Assembly (NCBI GenBank): GCA_963817075.1
Contig: CAWFMT010000003.1
Coordinates: 434,001-498,000 of the forward strand
Length of the DNA stretch: 64,000 nucleotides
Reading direction: 5' to 3'
Source: DASPKM01 sp963817075
GTDB lineage: Bacteria; Bacteroidota; Bacteroidia; Chitinophagales; Chitinophagaceae
This document shows, in pieces, positions 7,054-16,064 of this stretch. The notes beneath the pieces are model-generated. The model was not told where the DNA came from. It ran no database searches and saw only the letters and a program-made list of their open reading frames with translations. The position numbers and the translations under genes were made by a program. Numbering within the stretch: the first letter of the stretch is position 1; each line of letters starts with the position of its first letter.

Positions 7054-9279
7054 TCATTGCTGAAGTGTAACTGTCTTTCCAGCGTATCCTTCAATCGGCA
7101 AATCCACGTTAATAATGGTTGTTTTAGAATTTGCATTCCATTCGGCCTTCCAATTGTTTCCAGATCCCTGGAATTTTCCAGAAACCTTAAGCTGAATTGA
7201 TTTCTGTTTCCTTGAAGGGTCCGACACAGAAATTTTTTCAATTTGGTTTCCCTTTTCCTTGACCATGACCATACAAGGTTTATCAACGGTGATTGTTATT
7301 TGATCATTCAGTTTAAGACTGCCTGCTTTGTAAAATACCGCCTGGGAAATCTTCAAATTCTTATGGAACACTGCCTGAACTTCAGAATTATTAGACACAA
7401 TTTGAACTGGCAAATTCTTTCTGTAATCCTTTACCTGTTGAGGATTTAAATTAGGTACGACGAAATATTCATATCCTGCATTTACTGGTTTTACTCCATG
7501 ATCTAACCACAAACAGAATACATCCTTTTTTACAGGTTCTTCAGTTGCCCAGGCCTGGTGATTAATTGCCCTCCAATTTCCGGTGACAGTTTGGTTTATC
7601 AGTTTGGCATTTGTCGTTTTGGGAAAAATGTATGCAACACCATCGTGAAGAACCCAATCAATACTTTTTAAGTTTACCTCTCCCTTTGACAAATTTATTT
7701 GGTCTAACTTTATTCCCGCAACCACGACACCGTTCAGGAGACATTGGTTGAGTGTTGTATAGACAGGAAATTCTGATTTCGTATTTATATCTGAACCAAG
7801 ACAAACGTATTCAGAGTCAAAGAAGAACCATGATTTATGCGCCCTTAACGAGTCATGCACACTTGTAAAATCGAAAGCAGCCGCTCCATATTCCCCATCT
7901 GTAACACTCCCTACAAATTCAGACCTCCCTTTTTTTGCAATTTCCCTCCAATGTGGAAGTGCTGGTTTCTGGATTATGGTTGTACCAGGTATTTTTTGCC
8001 AATCCCAGACCGGAAAAATGTCAAAATATTCCTTGCCAGATCGTGTAATGAAATTTGAACCGTCAGCAAAATGATGATTTAGTAAACCTTCTTCGTTATG
8101 TGGTTGTTCCATATTGCTGCCACGTGAGCTGTGCATTCTTACAGAAGTAAAGTAGTCGCGTCTCTGATGGGTCAGGTATTCTGAATGCCAGAAGAAACGA
8201 TTCCATTTCAGATTAGGTTCCTTCTCACCCTTTCGGATCTTAATAATATTTTCCAGTTCATCTTTCCTGTAATTAGATGCCAGTAAAAGATTTTCAGGTA
8301 TGCCACTACCAATTGGAGACAAGGCCGCTTTTCTACTGAGGTCGCGATTCTTTGCACCAGGATCAGGAAATCTGGAATACGCCATAGATTTCGAAATGCC
8401 ATCGATATAATAATCTATGAGCAACTTCATTGCTTCCTCAGGAAATCTGAATTTTGTACCAGCAATTTTAACTGCCCAGTAAGCAAAGGAACTTGCATAG
8501 CCTGTACCATAGGTTGTGGTAGAAATAACATTATCTACCCGATGATGAAAACTAAGATCTGGTTTCATTCCCCTTCCTGTCGTGATTTTTATTTCCTCCG
8601 ACATAACCTTTACGACCCGTTCCAAAACATCATCCTTCCTTGAAAAAAGTGCTTGCTTACCAAGCATAGCAGCTATCTGAATAAGATCTCCACCTGGCCG
8701 GGCTCCGGAAGCTTCAAGGTTTGCTCGACCTGCAATCCTTGCACCCTCTATTCGCTGCTTTTCAGAAAGAGCAGTGTCCAATACTAGTAAAGTATTGATC
8801 ATCCAGTTTGGGGTTCCCATTTCATTCCACCACCAATTCTCACAAATGAAATCATGACTGATCCAAAAGTCGAGGGCCGAAGAAACAACCTTCCTTACTT
8901 CTTCATTTTTATAAAACTCAGAGCCTTTTTTTCTCCATGCCCTTCCGAGTTCAAGCATATTCTCCAGGTGTTTGCTATGTTCGAATCCGGTTCTTGATAC
9001 ATCTTTATAATTGATACCAGGCCAGCTTCCGTCAGCCTGTATGCTTTTAACCAATTGGTTAATAGAATTTGAATTGACTGGTGATTCCAGAAGGTCATTT
9101 ACAATTCTCTCCCTGATGATCTCAAGATCAGTGCTTGCATTCGGGCTTTCTGGCTTGACAGTATTACCTGGCGGAATGAAAGAATTGTTAGCTTGCAATC
9201 GAGCAACATGAGTATAACCGATATACCCCATCGATCCGAAGGAGAGGCAGATTGAAATGATTATTGCTTTTATGAACAT
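7054..9279 (-). CDS. polysaccharide lyase family 8 (chondroitin/hyaluronate lyase-like)
   Basis: A 741-residue secreted lyase with a hydrophobic N-terminal signal (3-22). Family 8 enzymes cleave acidic glycosaminoglycans or similar uronates by beta-elimination. The alpha/alpha-toroid region carries NWWWNEMGTPNW at 148-159, RPGGDL near 194, DLSFHHR with H245/H246 and the YGTGYASSF tyrosines at 257/261, then YSRFPDPGAKNRD near 301, which together match the Asn-His-Tyr-Arg active site. The central beta-sandwich has RMHSSRGSNMEQPHNEEG and the NHHFADGSNF box. The exact polymer cannot be told. Divergent from the carboxylesterase gene. Confidence 0.9.
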   Translation of the reverse strand: MFIKAIIISICLSFGSMGYIGYTHVARLQANNSFIPPGNTVKPESPNASTDLEIIRERIVNDLLESPVNSNSINQLVKSIQADGSWPGINYKDVSRTGFEHSKHLENMLELGRAWRKKGSEFYKNEEVRKVVSSALDFWISHDFICENWWWNEMGTPNWMINTLLVLDTALSEKQRIEGARIAGRANLEASGARPGGDLIQIAAMLGKQALFSRKDDVLERVVKVMSEEIKITTGRGMKPDLSFHHRVDNVISTTTYGTGYASSFAYWAVKIAGTKFRFPEEAMKLLIDYYIDGISKSMAYSRFPDPGAKNRDLSRKAALSPIGSGIPENLLLASNYRKDELENIIKIRKGEKEPNLKWNRFFWHSEYLTHQRRDYFTSVRMHSSRGSNMEQPHNEEGLLNHHFADGSNFITRSGKEYFDIFPVWDWQKIPGTTIIQKPALPHWREIAKKGRSEFVGSVTDGEYGAAAFDFTSVHDSLRAHKSWFFFDSEYVCLGSDINTKSEFPVYTTLNQCLLNGVVVAGIKLDQINLSKGEVNLKSIDWVLHDGVAYIFPKTTNAKLINQTVTGNWRAINHQAWATEEPVKKDVFCLWLDHGVKPVNAGYEYFVVPNLNPQQVKDYRKNLPVQIVSNNSEVQAVFHKNLKISQAVFYKAGSLKLNDQITITVDKPCMVMVKEKGNQIEKISVSDPSRKQKSIQLKVSGKFQGSGNNWKAEWNANSKTTIINVDLPIEGYAGKTVTLQQ

Positions 9280-9415
9280 CGGGATAATTTTTGTGATGAT
9301 CAGTAATCAGAGTCAGAAGTTAAGCAGGGATTATTATATAACTTTTCAACTTCTTCCAAACCAACTGTCTTATATTAATATAGCGAAAGTTTTCTTTTCA
9401 CTATTAATATTCAAT

Positions 9416-10981
9416 ATGAAATTCATTCTACTTCTAATTGCAGCCCTTGTCCCCAGCATTCCATTGTTTGCTCACGATGGCTATGAAAATCCAAGAGTAA
9501 AGGTGGCAAATGGAATTTTAGAGGGCGTTGATGAATCAGGAGTTTTTGCATTTAAGGGAATTCCTTTTGCAGCTCCACCTGTTGGAGACTTGAGATGGAG
9601 GGAGCCTCAACCAGCCAAAAATTGGGAAGGTGTTCGAAAGGCTGATAAATTCGGCCCCCGTCCAATGCAACGGCCAATATTTGGCGACATGCAATTTCGT
9701 TCTGATGGGATGAGTGAGGATTGCCTGTATTTGAATGTCTGGACCCCAGCAAAAACCTTTAAGGAGTCGTTGCCAGTTCTCGTATATTTTTATGGCGGAG
9801 GGCTAATGGCCGGTGATGGTTCAGAGTCCAGATATGATGGCGAGAGTATGGCAAGAAAAGGTATAGTAGCGCTCACAGTGAATTATCGCCTTAATGCGTT
9901 TGGTTTTTTTGCTCATCCGGGTTTGACAAAAGAATCTCCTCAGCATGCCTCTGGTAATTATGGGTTCCTTGACCAGGTCGCAGCATTAAAATGGGTTAGA
10001 CAAAATATAGCAGCCTTTGGTGGGGATCCTAATAAGGTCACCATCGCTGGAGAATCTGCCGGTTCTATTTCAGTGAGTGCAATTATGGCATCACCAATTT
10101 CAAAAAATCTTATTTCACGTGCTATTGGAGAAAGTGGATCTGTTTTAGGTGCTCTCTCGGCCATACCCTTGAAAGAAGGAGAAGAAAAAGGTGAGAGATT
10201 CGCGACATTGACTGGAGCAAAATCTCTTGCAGAACTTCGAAAAATTCCCGCTCAACAATTATTGGATGCAGCCGCCAATCGTGAATTCGAATTATTTTCT
10301 CCAACCATTGATGGGTATTTTTTCCCTAAATCTCCATTCGCTATATATGAAGCCGGGGAACAGGCGCAAATTCCATTATTGGTGGGTTGGAATTCGGAAG
10401 AAATGAATTACAGGGCTATTCTTGGACAGGACAAGCCCAATCGTGAGAATTACATGAAGGCCGTTCAAAGACTTTATCCTGAAAAAGCTGATCAGGTCTT
10501 AAAACTATATAACGTAGGCTCTGATGAGGAAGTGGAGCAGGTTGCTACTGATCTGGCTGGAGACCGGTTCATTGGATTCAGTACTTGGAAATGGTCTGAT
10601 CAACACAGCAGTACAGCGAAAGGAGCTGTCTATCGGTACCTTTATTCTCACCCAAGGCCCGTACTCAAAGCCACTAAAGATGCTATGCCCTCAAAGGGAG
10701 CAGTTCACTCCGCCGAAATTGAATATGCACTTGGGAATTTATCTAAAAATGTAGTCTACGATTGGCAATCGGAAGATTATAAGGTTTCAGAAATTCTTCA
10801 ATCCTATTTTGCAAATTTCATTAAGACAGGTAATCCAAATGGGTTGGGATTGCCTGAATGGCAACCGCTCAAAAAAGGAGCTTCCTCTATCTTTATGAAT
10901 ATAAATGTCAAGACTGGTTCTGAAATAGATAAATTTCGAAACCGTTACCTATTGCTTGACCAATTGATGATTAAGAAATAG
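9416..10981 (+). CDS. type B carboxylesterase, secreted
   Basis: A 521-residue alpha/beta hydrolase of the carboxylesterase/para-nitrobenzyl esterase type. The ATG at 9416 is chosen because it gives a clean signal peptide (1-19, ending FAH); a longer frame from 9257 adds 53 non-family residues and overlaps the divergent lyase gene. Motifs: EDCLYLNVW at 101-109, the oxyanion loop YGGGL at 126-130, nucleophile S214 in AGESAGS, acid Glu in GWNSEEMNY and catalytic His in KGAVHSAEIEYALG. Substrate unknown; proximity to the PL8 lyase suggests de-esterification of sugars or side chains, but this is inference. Confidence 0.9.
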   Translation: MKFILLLIAALVPSIPLFAHDGYENPRVKVANGILEGVDESGVFAFKGIPFAAPPVGDLRWREPQPAKNWEGVRKADKFGPRPMQRPIFGDMQFRSDGMSEDCLYLNVWTPAKTFKESLPVLVYFYGGGLMAGDGSESRYDGESMARKGIVALTVNYRLNAFGFFAHPGLTKESPQHASGNYGFLDQVAALKWVRQNIAAFGGDPNKVTIAGESAGSISVSAIMASPISKNLISRAIGESGSVLGALSAIPLKEGEEKGERFATLTGAKSLAELRKIPAQQLLDAAANREFELFSPTIDGYFFPKSPFAIYEAGEQAQIPLLVGWNSEEMNYRAILGQDKPNRENYMKAVQRLYPEKADQVLKLYNVGSDEEVEQVATDLAGDRFIGFSTWKWSDQHSSTAKGAVYRYLYSHPRPVLKATKDAMPSKGAVHSAEIEYALGNLSKNVVYDWQSEDYKVSEILQSYFANFIKTGNPNGLGLPEWQPLKKGASSIFMNINVKTGSEIDKFRNRYLLLDQLMIKK

Positions 10982-11095
10982 AACTTTTTTTTGCAAAAAT
11001 TCAGGTATTCAGTACTCAGACTATTCACCGGTTTTGCAAGTGATTCTTTGATAGAGAGAAAAGGTTCACGCAATTAGGTCGTTGATCGTTTCAAA

Positions 11096-11464
11096 TTATC
11101 TGGCATCGGCATCTGGTTCATATACACCATGGATGTTCCCATCAGGATCGGTGAAATACGCCACCCAACCAACAGTAGGAATCGCCATTCTTGGCATAAC
11201 TATTTTTCCTCCAGCCTTTTCAATTTTTTCAATACTCTCGTCAAGATTTTCCACATCGATTGTATTTACGAGAGGCTGCCTTGGATCTTTCTTTTTCATA
11301 AGGCCGCCATTGATCCCCGGGCAGTTATCACTTCCTGTGGTCACCAGCCAATACTGTTCTTTTCCAAATTGACTAAAACTCCAATTGAATGCGGCTTCAA
11401 AAAATTTCATTGCTTTCTCCGGATCATCGGAGGGAATTTCAAAGTGAACTACTCTGTTGTCCAT
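11096..11464 (-). CDS. VOC family (glyoxalase-like) protein
   Basis: A 122-residue vicinal-oxygen-chelate fold protein. It opens with VHFEIPSDDPEKAMKFFEAAFNW, has a central DNCPGINGGLMKKKDP segment and closes with GWVAYFTDPDGNIHGVYEPD, the standard last strand carrying a possible metal ligand. The length is that of a single two-module VOC unit. VOC proteins include glyoxalases, dioxygenases and resistance proteins; nothing here fixes the substrate. It is divergent from the metalloprotease gene, with a repeat-filled spacer. Confidence 0.85.
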   Translation of the reverse strand: MDNRVVHFEIPSDDPEKAMKFFEAAFNWSFSQFGKEQYWLVTTGSDNCPGINGGLMKKKDPRQPLVNTIDVENLDESIEKIEKAGGKIVMPRMAIPTVGWVAYFTDPDGNIHGVYEPDADAR

Positions 11465-11473
11465 GTTGTGTTA

Positions 11474-11526
11474 GTTTGAAAGTTTGACAGTTTGAATGTT
11501 TTATGACTCACGATTCACGACTCACG
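11474..11526. repeat. GTTTGAA array plus ACTCACG heptamers
   Basis: Between two divergent genes. Toward the VOC gene the minus strand reads CAAACTTTCAAACT; toward the metalloprotease the plus strand reads ACTCACGATTCACGACTCAC. Both agree with the orientation seen at other gene starts. Confidence 0.75.
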
Positions 11527-11597
11527 CTGGTTTACAGGTTGGCTTGCTTCTTGCATTTTAATATGAGAATCCGAACCTGAATGTAAAAATCTAAATT

Positions 11598-12479
11598 ATG
11601 AACAAGTTTTTTTTCCTGGTTTTTTTGATAACTGGCTTTTCTCTCCAGGCTCAACGAGTTAACCAATGTGGGATAATTATTCCCCCGCCATCTACCACTT
11701 CAAGTTTTAGTTCTGTCTACGAAGCAAGCGGTTATGTACAAACCATGCTCGATAGTATCAACTGGAAAGAGAACTTCCAGATACAGGAGCAAAAGGGAAT
11801 CAATAACGCTTATGCCACGATCATCCGCAACCGGAGATACATTGTTTATGATAATGACTTCCTGGAAAACCTCGATGCCTATGCGGGAACAAAGTGGGCT
11901 TCTATAAGTGTTCTGGCACATGAAATGGGGCATCATTACCGCAACCATGTGGTTGATCCAAGAGGAAGTACCCCTCCCAACGAAATTGAGGCTGATTATT
12001 TTTCTGGTTATGTAATGGCAAAACTTGGAGCCACCCTTAATCAGGCAAGAGCTGCGATGGAACAAATTGCATCTCCCCGTGCCAGTTCTTCTCATCCAGC
12101 CAAGGCCGACAGACTTACCGCCATTGCCAATGGTTGGAATTACGCAAAGGGCGGCGCAACTAACAAACCTGGAACATCAACTACACCACAACCACAGCAA
12201 AACCCTCCTCCGCCAGACAACGATGCATCCTGGATCTATCTTTCCTTATATGGTAATAATGATATGACCGTTTACCTCTCGGATGATGGGAAAACCTATT
12301 CTGCTGCAGCCTTAAAAACCACACAGCCTTTCGTTTTTAAATTTGAAGTTTATAGTTACGGCTGGTTAAGGTTCACGAATGATAGTCGTGCGAAGACATA
12401 CAGATTGTATCACAATAAGGATTATGCAATAGTCTGGAGTAGGAGAACAAATTCCTGGACTTTAGTGGAGGTGCCTTAG
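11598..12479 (+). CDS. secreted M48-like zinc metalloprotease with C-terminal accessory domain
   Basis: A 293-residue protein with a signal peptide (1-19, ending LQA-QR). The zinc site is HEMGH at 108-112 with a likely third ligand E131 in NEIEADYFSG, the gluzincin arrangement of M48 peptidases. An AHPAKADR-type segment (SHPAKADRLTAIANG) follows near 164. A Gly/Pro/Gln-rich linker (about 183-203) leads to a beta-rich C-terminal domain of about 85 residues that I cannot assign. There are no membrane helices, unlike HtpX or Ste24, so it is probably periplasmic or exported. Confidence 0.85.
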   Translation: MNKFFFLVFLITGFSLQAQRVNQCGIIIPPPSTTSSFSSVYEASGYVQTMLDSINWKENFQIQEQKGINNAYATIIRNRRYIVYDNDFLENLDAYAGTKWASISVLAHEMGHHYRNHVVDPRGSTPPNEIEADYFSGYVMAKLGATLNQARAAMEQIASPRASSSHPAKADRLTAIANGWNYAKGGATNKPGTSTTPQPQQNPPPPDNDASWIYLSLYGNNDMTVYLSDDGKTYSAAALKTTQPFVFKFEVYSYGWLRFTNDSRAKTYRLYHNKDYAIVWSRRTNSWTLVEVP

Positions 12480-12483
12480 AAGA

Positions 12484-12522
12484 ATAGTTGAATTGTTGAT
12501 TGGTTGATATGTTGAATAGGTA
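12484..12522. repeat. GTTGAAT/GTTGATT array after the metalloprotease stop
   Basis: Units GTTGAATT, GTTGATTG, GTTGATAT and GTTGAATA follow the stop codon in plus orientation, as at the 3' end of the secreted protein near 3.1 kb. Confidence 0.65.
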
Positions 12523-12635
12523 TTTGGAACGGGAAGAGAATGACTTCGCAGACGTTGATATGTCATCTGTCAACGAACTACGGATATCGATCAACGTAAC
12601 AACTGTCAACACTAAACCCGGGTCGTTACATTTTT

Positions 12636-15353
12636 CTAGTTCATTGTTGCGAGGCTTTCTTCAATGGCTTTGATCTTTGCTTCGGCATCAGCTTTCTTCT
12701 TCTTTTCAAGATCAACAATTTCGCTTTTTGCGTTCGCAACAAATCGTTCATTGCTTAATTTCTTGTCGATGGAAATCAAAAAGCCTTTGAGGTGTTCCAG
12801 ATCCTTTTCCAGCAAACTTCTCTGAGAAGTTTTGTCGATCAGGTTTTCAGTTTCAACAAAAATCTTATCATTATTTATAACAACAGTAAAACTATTTGCA
12901 GGTGTTTTCTGGGTGAAATCAATTGATTCTGCACTCACTTGTTTGAGCAGAATCTGTTCTAATCCTGAATAAGTTTCTTGTCTCCCTGTATGTATATGGA
13001 GTTTGACTTGATCTCGTGGTTTAAGATTGTTTTTGGCCTTTGCTTCGCGAATGCTGGTTATAGCTTGCTGAAGTATTTCTCCTTGCGTCAGTACAACAGG
13101 GTTGATCTTTTCTATCGGAGCAAATTGTTTCACTACCAGGTCATCATCATGCTCTGAAATAATATGATAGATCTCTTCTGTAATGAATGGCATGAATGGG
13201 TGGAGTAATTGAACAAGTTCTTCGAAATACTTAACTGTTGCCTGATACACCGCTGGTTCAATAAACTGGTCTGCAACCTCATTCTCACCTGGAGATTTAT
13301 TGAATACCGGCTTGACCCATTCGAGGTACCAACTGCAGAAATCATCCCAGATCAACGAGTAGAGTGTTTTTAGTGCTTCACTCAATCGAAACTCCTTGAG
13401 CAGTTGCTCGATTTCTTTCCTGGTATGATTTAATTTATTTCTGAACCAATCTACCGCAAAATGCTCTCCCTCTGAATTCTGCCTTCCGACCTCCGACTTC
13501 CGACTTCCGACATCTGATCTCTGTTTCCCTTCCCACATTTTAACCAACTTCATCGCATTCCACAACTTGTTATTGAAGTTGCGGCCTTGCTCCAACGATG
13601 ATTCGTCAAATAACAAGTCATTACCGGCAGGTGAAGCAATCAATATCCCAAACCTGACTGCATCTGCTCCATATTGTTCGATCAATGCAAGAAGATCAGG
13701 TGAGTTGCCAAGCTGCTTACTCATTTTCCTGCCTAACTTATCGCGAACGATCCCAGTAAAATAAACATCAGAAAATGGCTTTACACCCTTGTACTCGAAT
13801 CCTGACATGATCATCCTTGCAACCCAGAAGAAAATAATCTCAGGTGCAGTTACAAGTGTATTTGTTGGATAATAATAGTTGATATCCTTATTACCGGGAT
13901 CAGACAGCCCTTTGAAAACCTCCATCGGCCAAAGCCAGGATGAGAACCAGGTATCAAGAACATCCTCATCCTGAATCAGCTTCGGTACATCATTTTCATT
14001 CTTATTTTTTGAATCATGTCCGAAAGTGGCGAGATATTTTTCTAAAGCTTCTGATTCATTTTTCGCCACAACAAAATTTCCTTTCTCATCATACCAGGCT
14101 GGAACGCGTTGTCCCCACCACAATTGTCGACTGATACACCAGTCTTTGATATTCTCCATCCAATGCCGGTAGAGATTCTTGAATTTTGATGGATGAAAAC
14201 TTATCTCTTCTTCTATCACTGCCTTCAACGCAGGTTCGGATAATTTTTTCATACTCACCCACCATTGGAGGGATAGCCGGGGCTCAACCACCGCATCTGT
14301 TCTCTCAGAAAATCCTAACTGGTTGGTATATTCCTCAATCTTTACCAGATGACCTTTTTCTTCCAGTTCTTTAGCAATTTTTTTTCTTGCCTCAAACCGG
14401 TCTTCTCCAATATATAATTGTGCATTTTGGCTTAGGGTACCATCCTCATTGAGAATATCTACAACATCCAGATCATGTTTTTGACCGAGTTGGTAGTCAT
14501 TCATGTCATGTGCCGGAGTAACTTTTAAGGCACCGGTTCCGAAATCCATAGTAACATAATCATCTGTGATGATTGGAATTCGCCGATTGATCAATGGAAC
14601 GAACGCAAATTTTCCATGGAGGCGTTTAAATCGTTCATCATTTGGATTAACTGCTATGGCAGTATCGCCAAGAATTGTTTCAGGCCTTACAGTTGCTATT
14701 GTGATGAATAAAGTTTCTGAACTGGAGTTCTCTTCACCTTCTATCGAATATCGAATGTGATATAATTTTGAATTGACTTCTTTATATATAACTTCCTCAT
14801 CGCTCAATGCTGTCTTTGCCCTTGGATCCCAATGTATCATTCGCTTTCCGCGATAAATTAGTCCCTTGTCGTAGAGATCAACAAATACATTTATTACAGA
14901 TTGATAATAATGCGGGTCCATCGTAAATGTAGTACGATCCCAATCGCAGCTGCAGCCAAGCTTTCGCAATTGCTGTAAAATAATGCCCCCGTATTTCTCT
15001 TTCCATTCCCATGAGTAGCGAAGAAATTCCTCCCTGCTTAGGACAGCTTTATTGATCCCACGCTCTCTAAGCATACCCACTACCTTAGCTTCGGTGGCAA
15101 TAGATGCGTGGTCAGTACCGGGCACCCAGCATGCGTTCTTGCCGCTCATTCTTGCAAGTCGAATGAGAACATCCTGTATGGTATTATTAAGGCAGTGCCC
15201 CATATGGAGGACACCGGTCACATTTGGAGGAGGAATAACTATCGTGTAAGCCTCCCTGTTATCAGGAGTACTGTGAAAGTAATTTCTGGAAATCCAATGA
15301 TTATACCATTTCTCATCTACCGATGATGGGTTGTAATTCTTACTCAATTCCAT
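12636..15353 (-). CDS. valS: valyl-tRNA synthetase
   Basis: A 905-residue class I synthetase that charges tRNA-Val. It has PPPNVTGVLHMGH with the HIGH-type box at 50-53, the WDRTTFTMD segment, an editing domain around 180-350 (TVRPETILGDTAIAVNP), RKMSKQLGNSPD near residue 555 (KMSKS-type loop), the anticodon-binding domain from about 640 and a C-terminal coiled coil (about 840-900). Odd feature: near residues 611-630 an in-frame stretch, SDVGSRKSEVGRQNSEGE, is encoded by repeated GTCGGAA units identical in style to intergenic repeats. It lies between catalytic and anticodon domains and probably forms a tolerated loop. Confidence 0.97.
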   Translation of the reverse strand: MELSKNYNPSSVDEKWYNHWISRNYFHSTPDNREAYTIVIPPPNVTGVLHMGHCLNNTIQDVLIRLARMSGKNACWVPGTDHASIATEAKVVGMLRERGINKAVLSREEFLRYSWEWKEKYGGIILQQLRKLGCSCDWDRTTFTMDPHYYQSVINVFVDLYDKGLIYRGKRMIHWDPRAKTALSDEEVIYKEVNSKLYHIRYSIEGEENSSSETLFITIATVRPETILGDTAIAVNPNDERFKRLHGKFAFVPLINRRIPIITDDYVTMDFGTGALKVTPAHDMNDYQLGQKHDLDVVDILNEDGTLSQNAQLYIGEDRFEARKKIAKELEEKGHLVKIEEYTNQLGFSERTDAVVEPRLSLQWWVSMKKLSEPALKAVIEEEISFHPSKFKNLYRHWMENIKDWCISRQLWWGQRVPAWYDEKGNFVVAKNESEALEKYLATFGHDSKNKNENDVPKLIQDEDVLDTWFSSWLWPMEVFKGLSDPGNKDINYYYPTNTLVTAPEIIFFWVARMIMSGFEYKGVKPFSDVYFTGIVRDKLGRKMSKQLGNSPDLLALIEQYGADAVRFGILIASPAGNDLLFDESSLEQGRNFNNKLWNAMKLVKMWEGKQRSDVGSRKSEVGRQNSEGEHFAVDWFRNKLNHTRKEIEQLLKEFRLSEALKTLYSLIWDDFCSWYLEWVKPVFNKSPGENEVADQFIEPAVYQATVKYFEELVQLLHPFMPFITEEIYHIISEHDDDLVVKQFAPIEKINPVVLTQGEILQQAITSIREAKAKNNLKPRDQVKLHIHTGRQETYSGLEQILLKQVSAESIDFTQKTPANSFTVVINNDKIFVETENLIDKTSQRSLLEKDLEHLKGFLISIDKKLSNERFVANAKSEIVDLEKKKKADAEAKIKAIEESLATMN
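13476..13516. repeat. GTCGGAA repeat inside valS
   Basis: On the coding strand the units read GTCGGAAGTCGGAAGTCGGA followed by GGTCGGAAGG. A shorter copy (CCGACCTCCGACTTC) lies between genes at about 26883. Net length preserves the valS frame. Confidence 0.75.
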
Positions 15354-15480
15354 CGATGCAACTTAAATAATGGATGCAAAAGTAAGGCTTGTGTGGAAGT
15401 GGAGGGGAAAGAATAGAGCAGAAGAAAGAACTTATTGTCCTTTCCCGGGAGAGAAATTTGCCTCTATACTCGAAATCCAA
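15354..15480. other. valS upstream spacer
   Basis: Spacer between the valS start and the first small membrane-protein gene, holding the putative valS promoter region. No T-box-like leader or other clear element was recognised. Confidence 0.3.
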
Positions 15481-15591
15481 TTAGGCAAACCAATACAAAT
15501 AAGATAAGGTCATCACTAAAGTGAGGAATCCAACAGCATACAATGCTATCTTGGCATTTTCACCCATGTGATTGTTTGTAGCCTTTTTCAT
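15481..15591 (-). CDS. 36-residue single-helix membrane peptide
   Basis: A short frame starting MKKATNNHMGENAKIAL and ending in TAA, with a hydrophobic helix at about residues 14-35 (residues such as LYAVGFLTLVMTLSYLYW). It has a charged amphipathic head, one membrane span and no tail, as expected for a subunit-like small membrane protein. A second frame of the same size and design follows upstream on the same strand at 15835-15942. I cannot name a family. A possible role as small accessory subunit of a membrane complex is inference from architecture only. Confidence 0.45.
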   Translation of the reverse strand: MKKATNNHMGENAKIALYAVGFLTLVMTLSYLYWFA

Positions 15592-15834
15592 ACCGACTAA
15601 GTTTTAAAGTGAAACCATTTAGGTACTATTAAATGGATTTCAGAGGAATACAGGGATTAATCTGAATGGTTTCTCGACGGTTTTGGGGACGATGCGTCAG
15701 GCGCATCTGGGGTTGAGTATTAAGGTCGGGGCTAAGATAGGATTACTTATCAACCTGTGCAAGCGAAATTTTACACAAAAAAATACCAATGGCAGTGCCA
15801 TAGGTATTGGAAAATCAGGGTTTTGGGGTTTGCT
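15592..15834. other. spacer with short palindrome between the two small membrane-protein frames
   Basis: About 240 bp without a convincing gene. It contains the hairpin GATGCGTCAGGCGCATC at about 15691-15707 and a G-rich segment just after it (GGGGTTGAGTATTAAGGTCG). An open plus-strand frame over 15683-15883 looks like chance. Confidence 0.4.
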
Positions 15835-15942
15835 TTATGAACTCACGTACATATATGCAAACAGCAAAATCGCAACGAAGTAAATGACTGTAACTGTAGC
15901 CAGTAGCGTCATCTCCTGTTTGGGAGGTGTAGAAAGATTCAT
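15835..15942 (-). CDS. 35-residue single-helix membrane peptide
   Basis: A short frame beginning MNLSTPPKQEMTLLATVTV, with one hydrophobic helix (about 12-31) and a MYVSS end followed by TAA. It matches the small frame at 15481-15591 in size, strand and layout (polar head, single span, almost no tail), although the sequences are not close. Directly upstream on the same strand is a GC-rich region able to form nested hairpins. Expression is not proven; the paired arrangement is the main support. Confidence 0.45.
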   Translation of the reverse strand: MNLSTPPKQEMTLLATVTVIYFVAILLFAYMYVSS

Positions 15943-15964
15943 GACATTGGATTTTAAAGGTTAA

Positions 15965-16009
15965 TGCCCCTGGGAATAGTACCCAGGCGCACCCGTCTTT
16001 AACGGGGCA
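15965..16009 (-). promoter_or_regulatory. structured leader candidate upstream of the small membrane-protein gene
   Basis: On the minus strand TGCCCC (16009-16004) can pair with GGGGCA (15970-15965). Inside are two perfect hairpins: CCCGT-TAAAG-ACGGG (16006-15992) and CCTGGG-TACTATT-CCCAGG (15987-15969). It lies 23 bases before the ATG at 15942. I do not recognise a known riboswitch consensus. It could also be a terminator-like or protein-binding site. Confidence 0.4.
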
Positions 16010-16064
16010 GTTTTCGGAGGGTGGGATCAATTGAACTGTACTGTTTTCTATCTTTACCAGTTCA

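Noticed and set aside
15965..16009. Known riboswitch
   Set aside because: Hairpins are clear but no conserved core of the classes I know (fluoride, guanidine, preQ1, SAM, cobalamin and others) could be matched.
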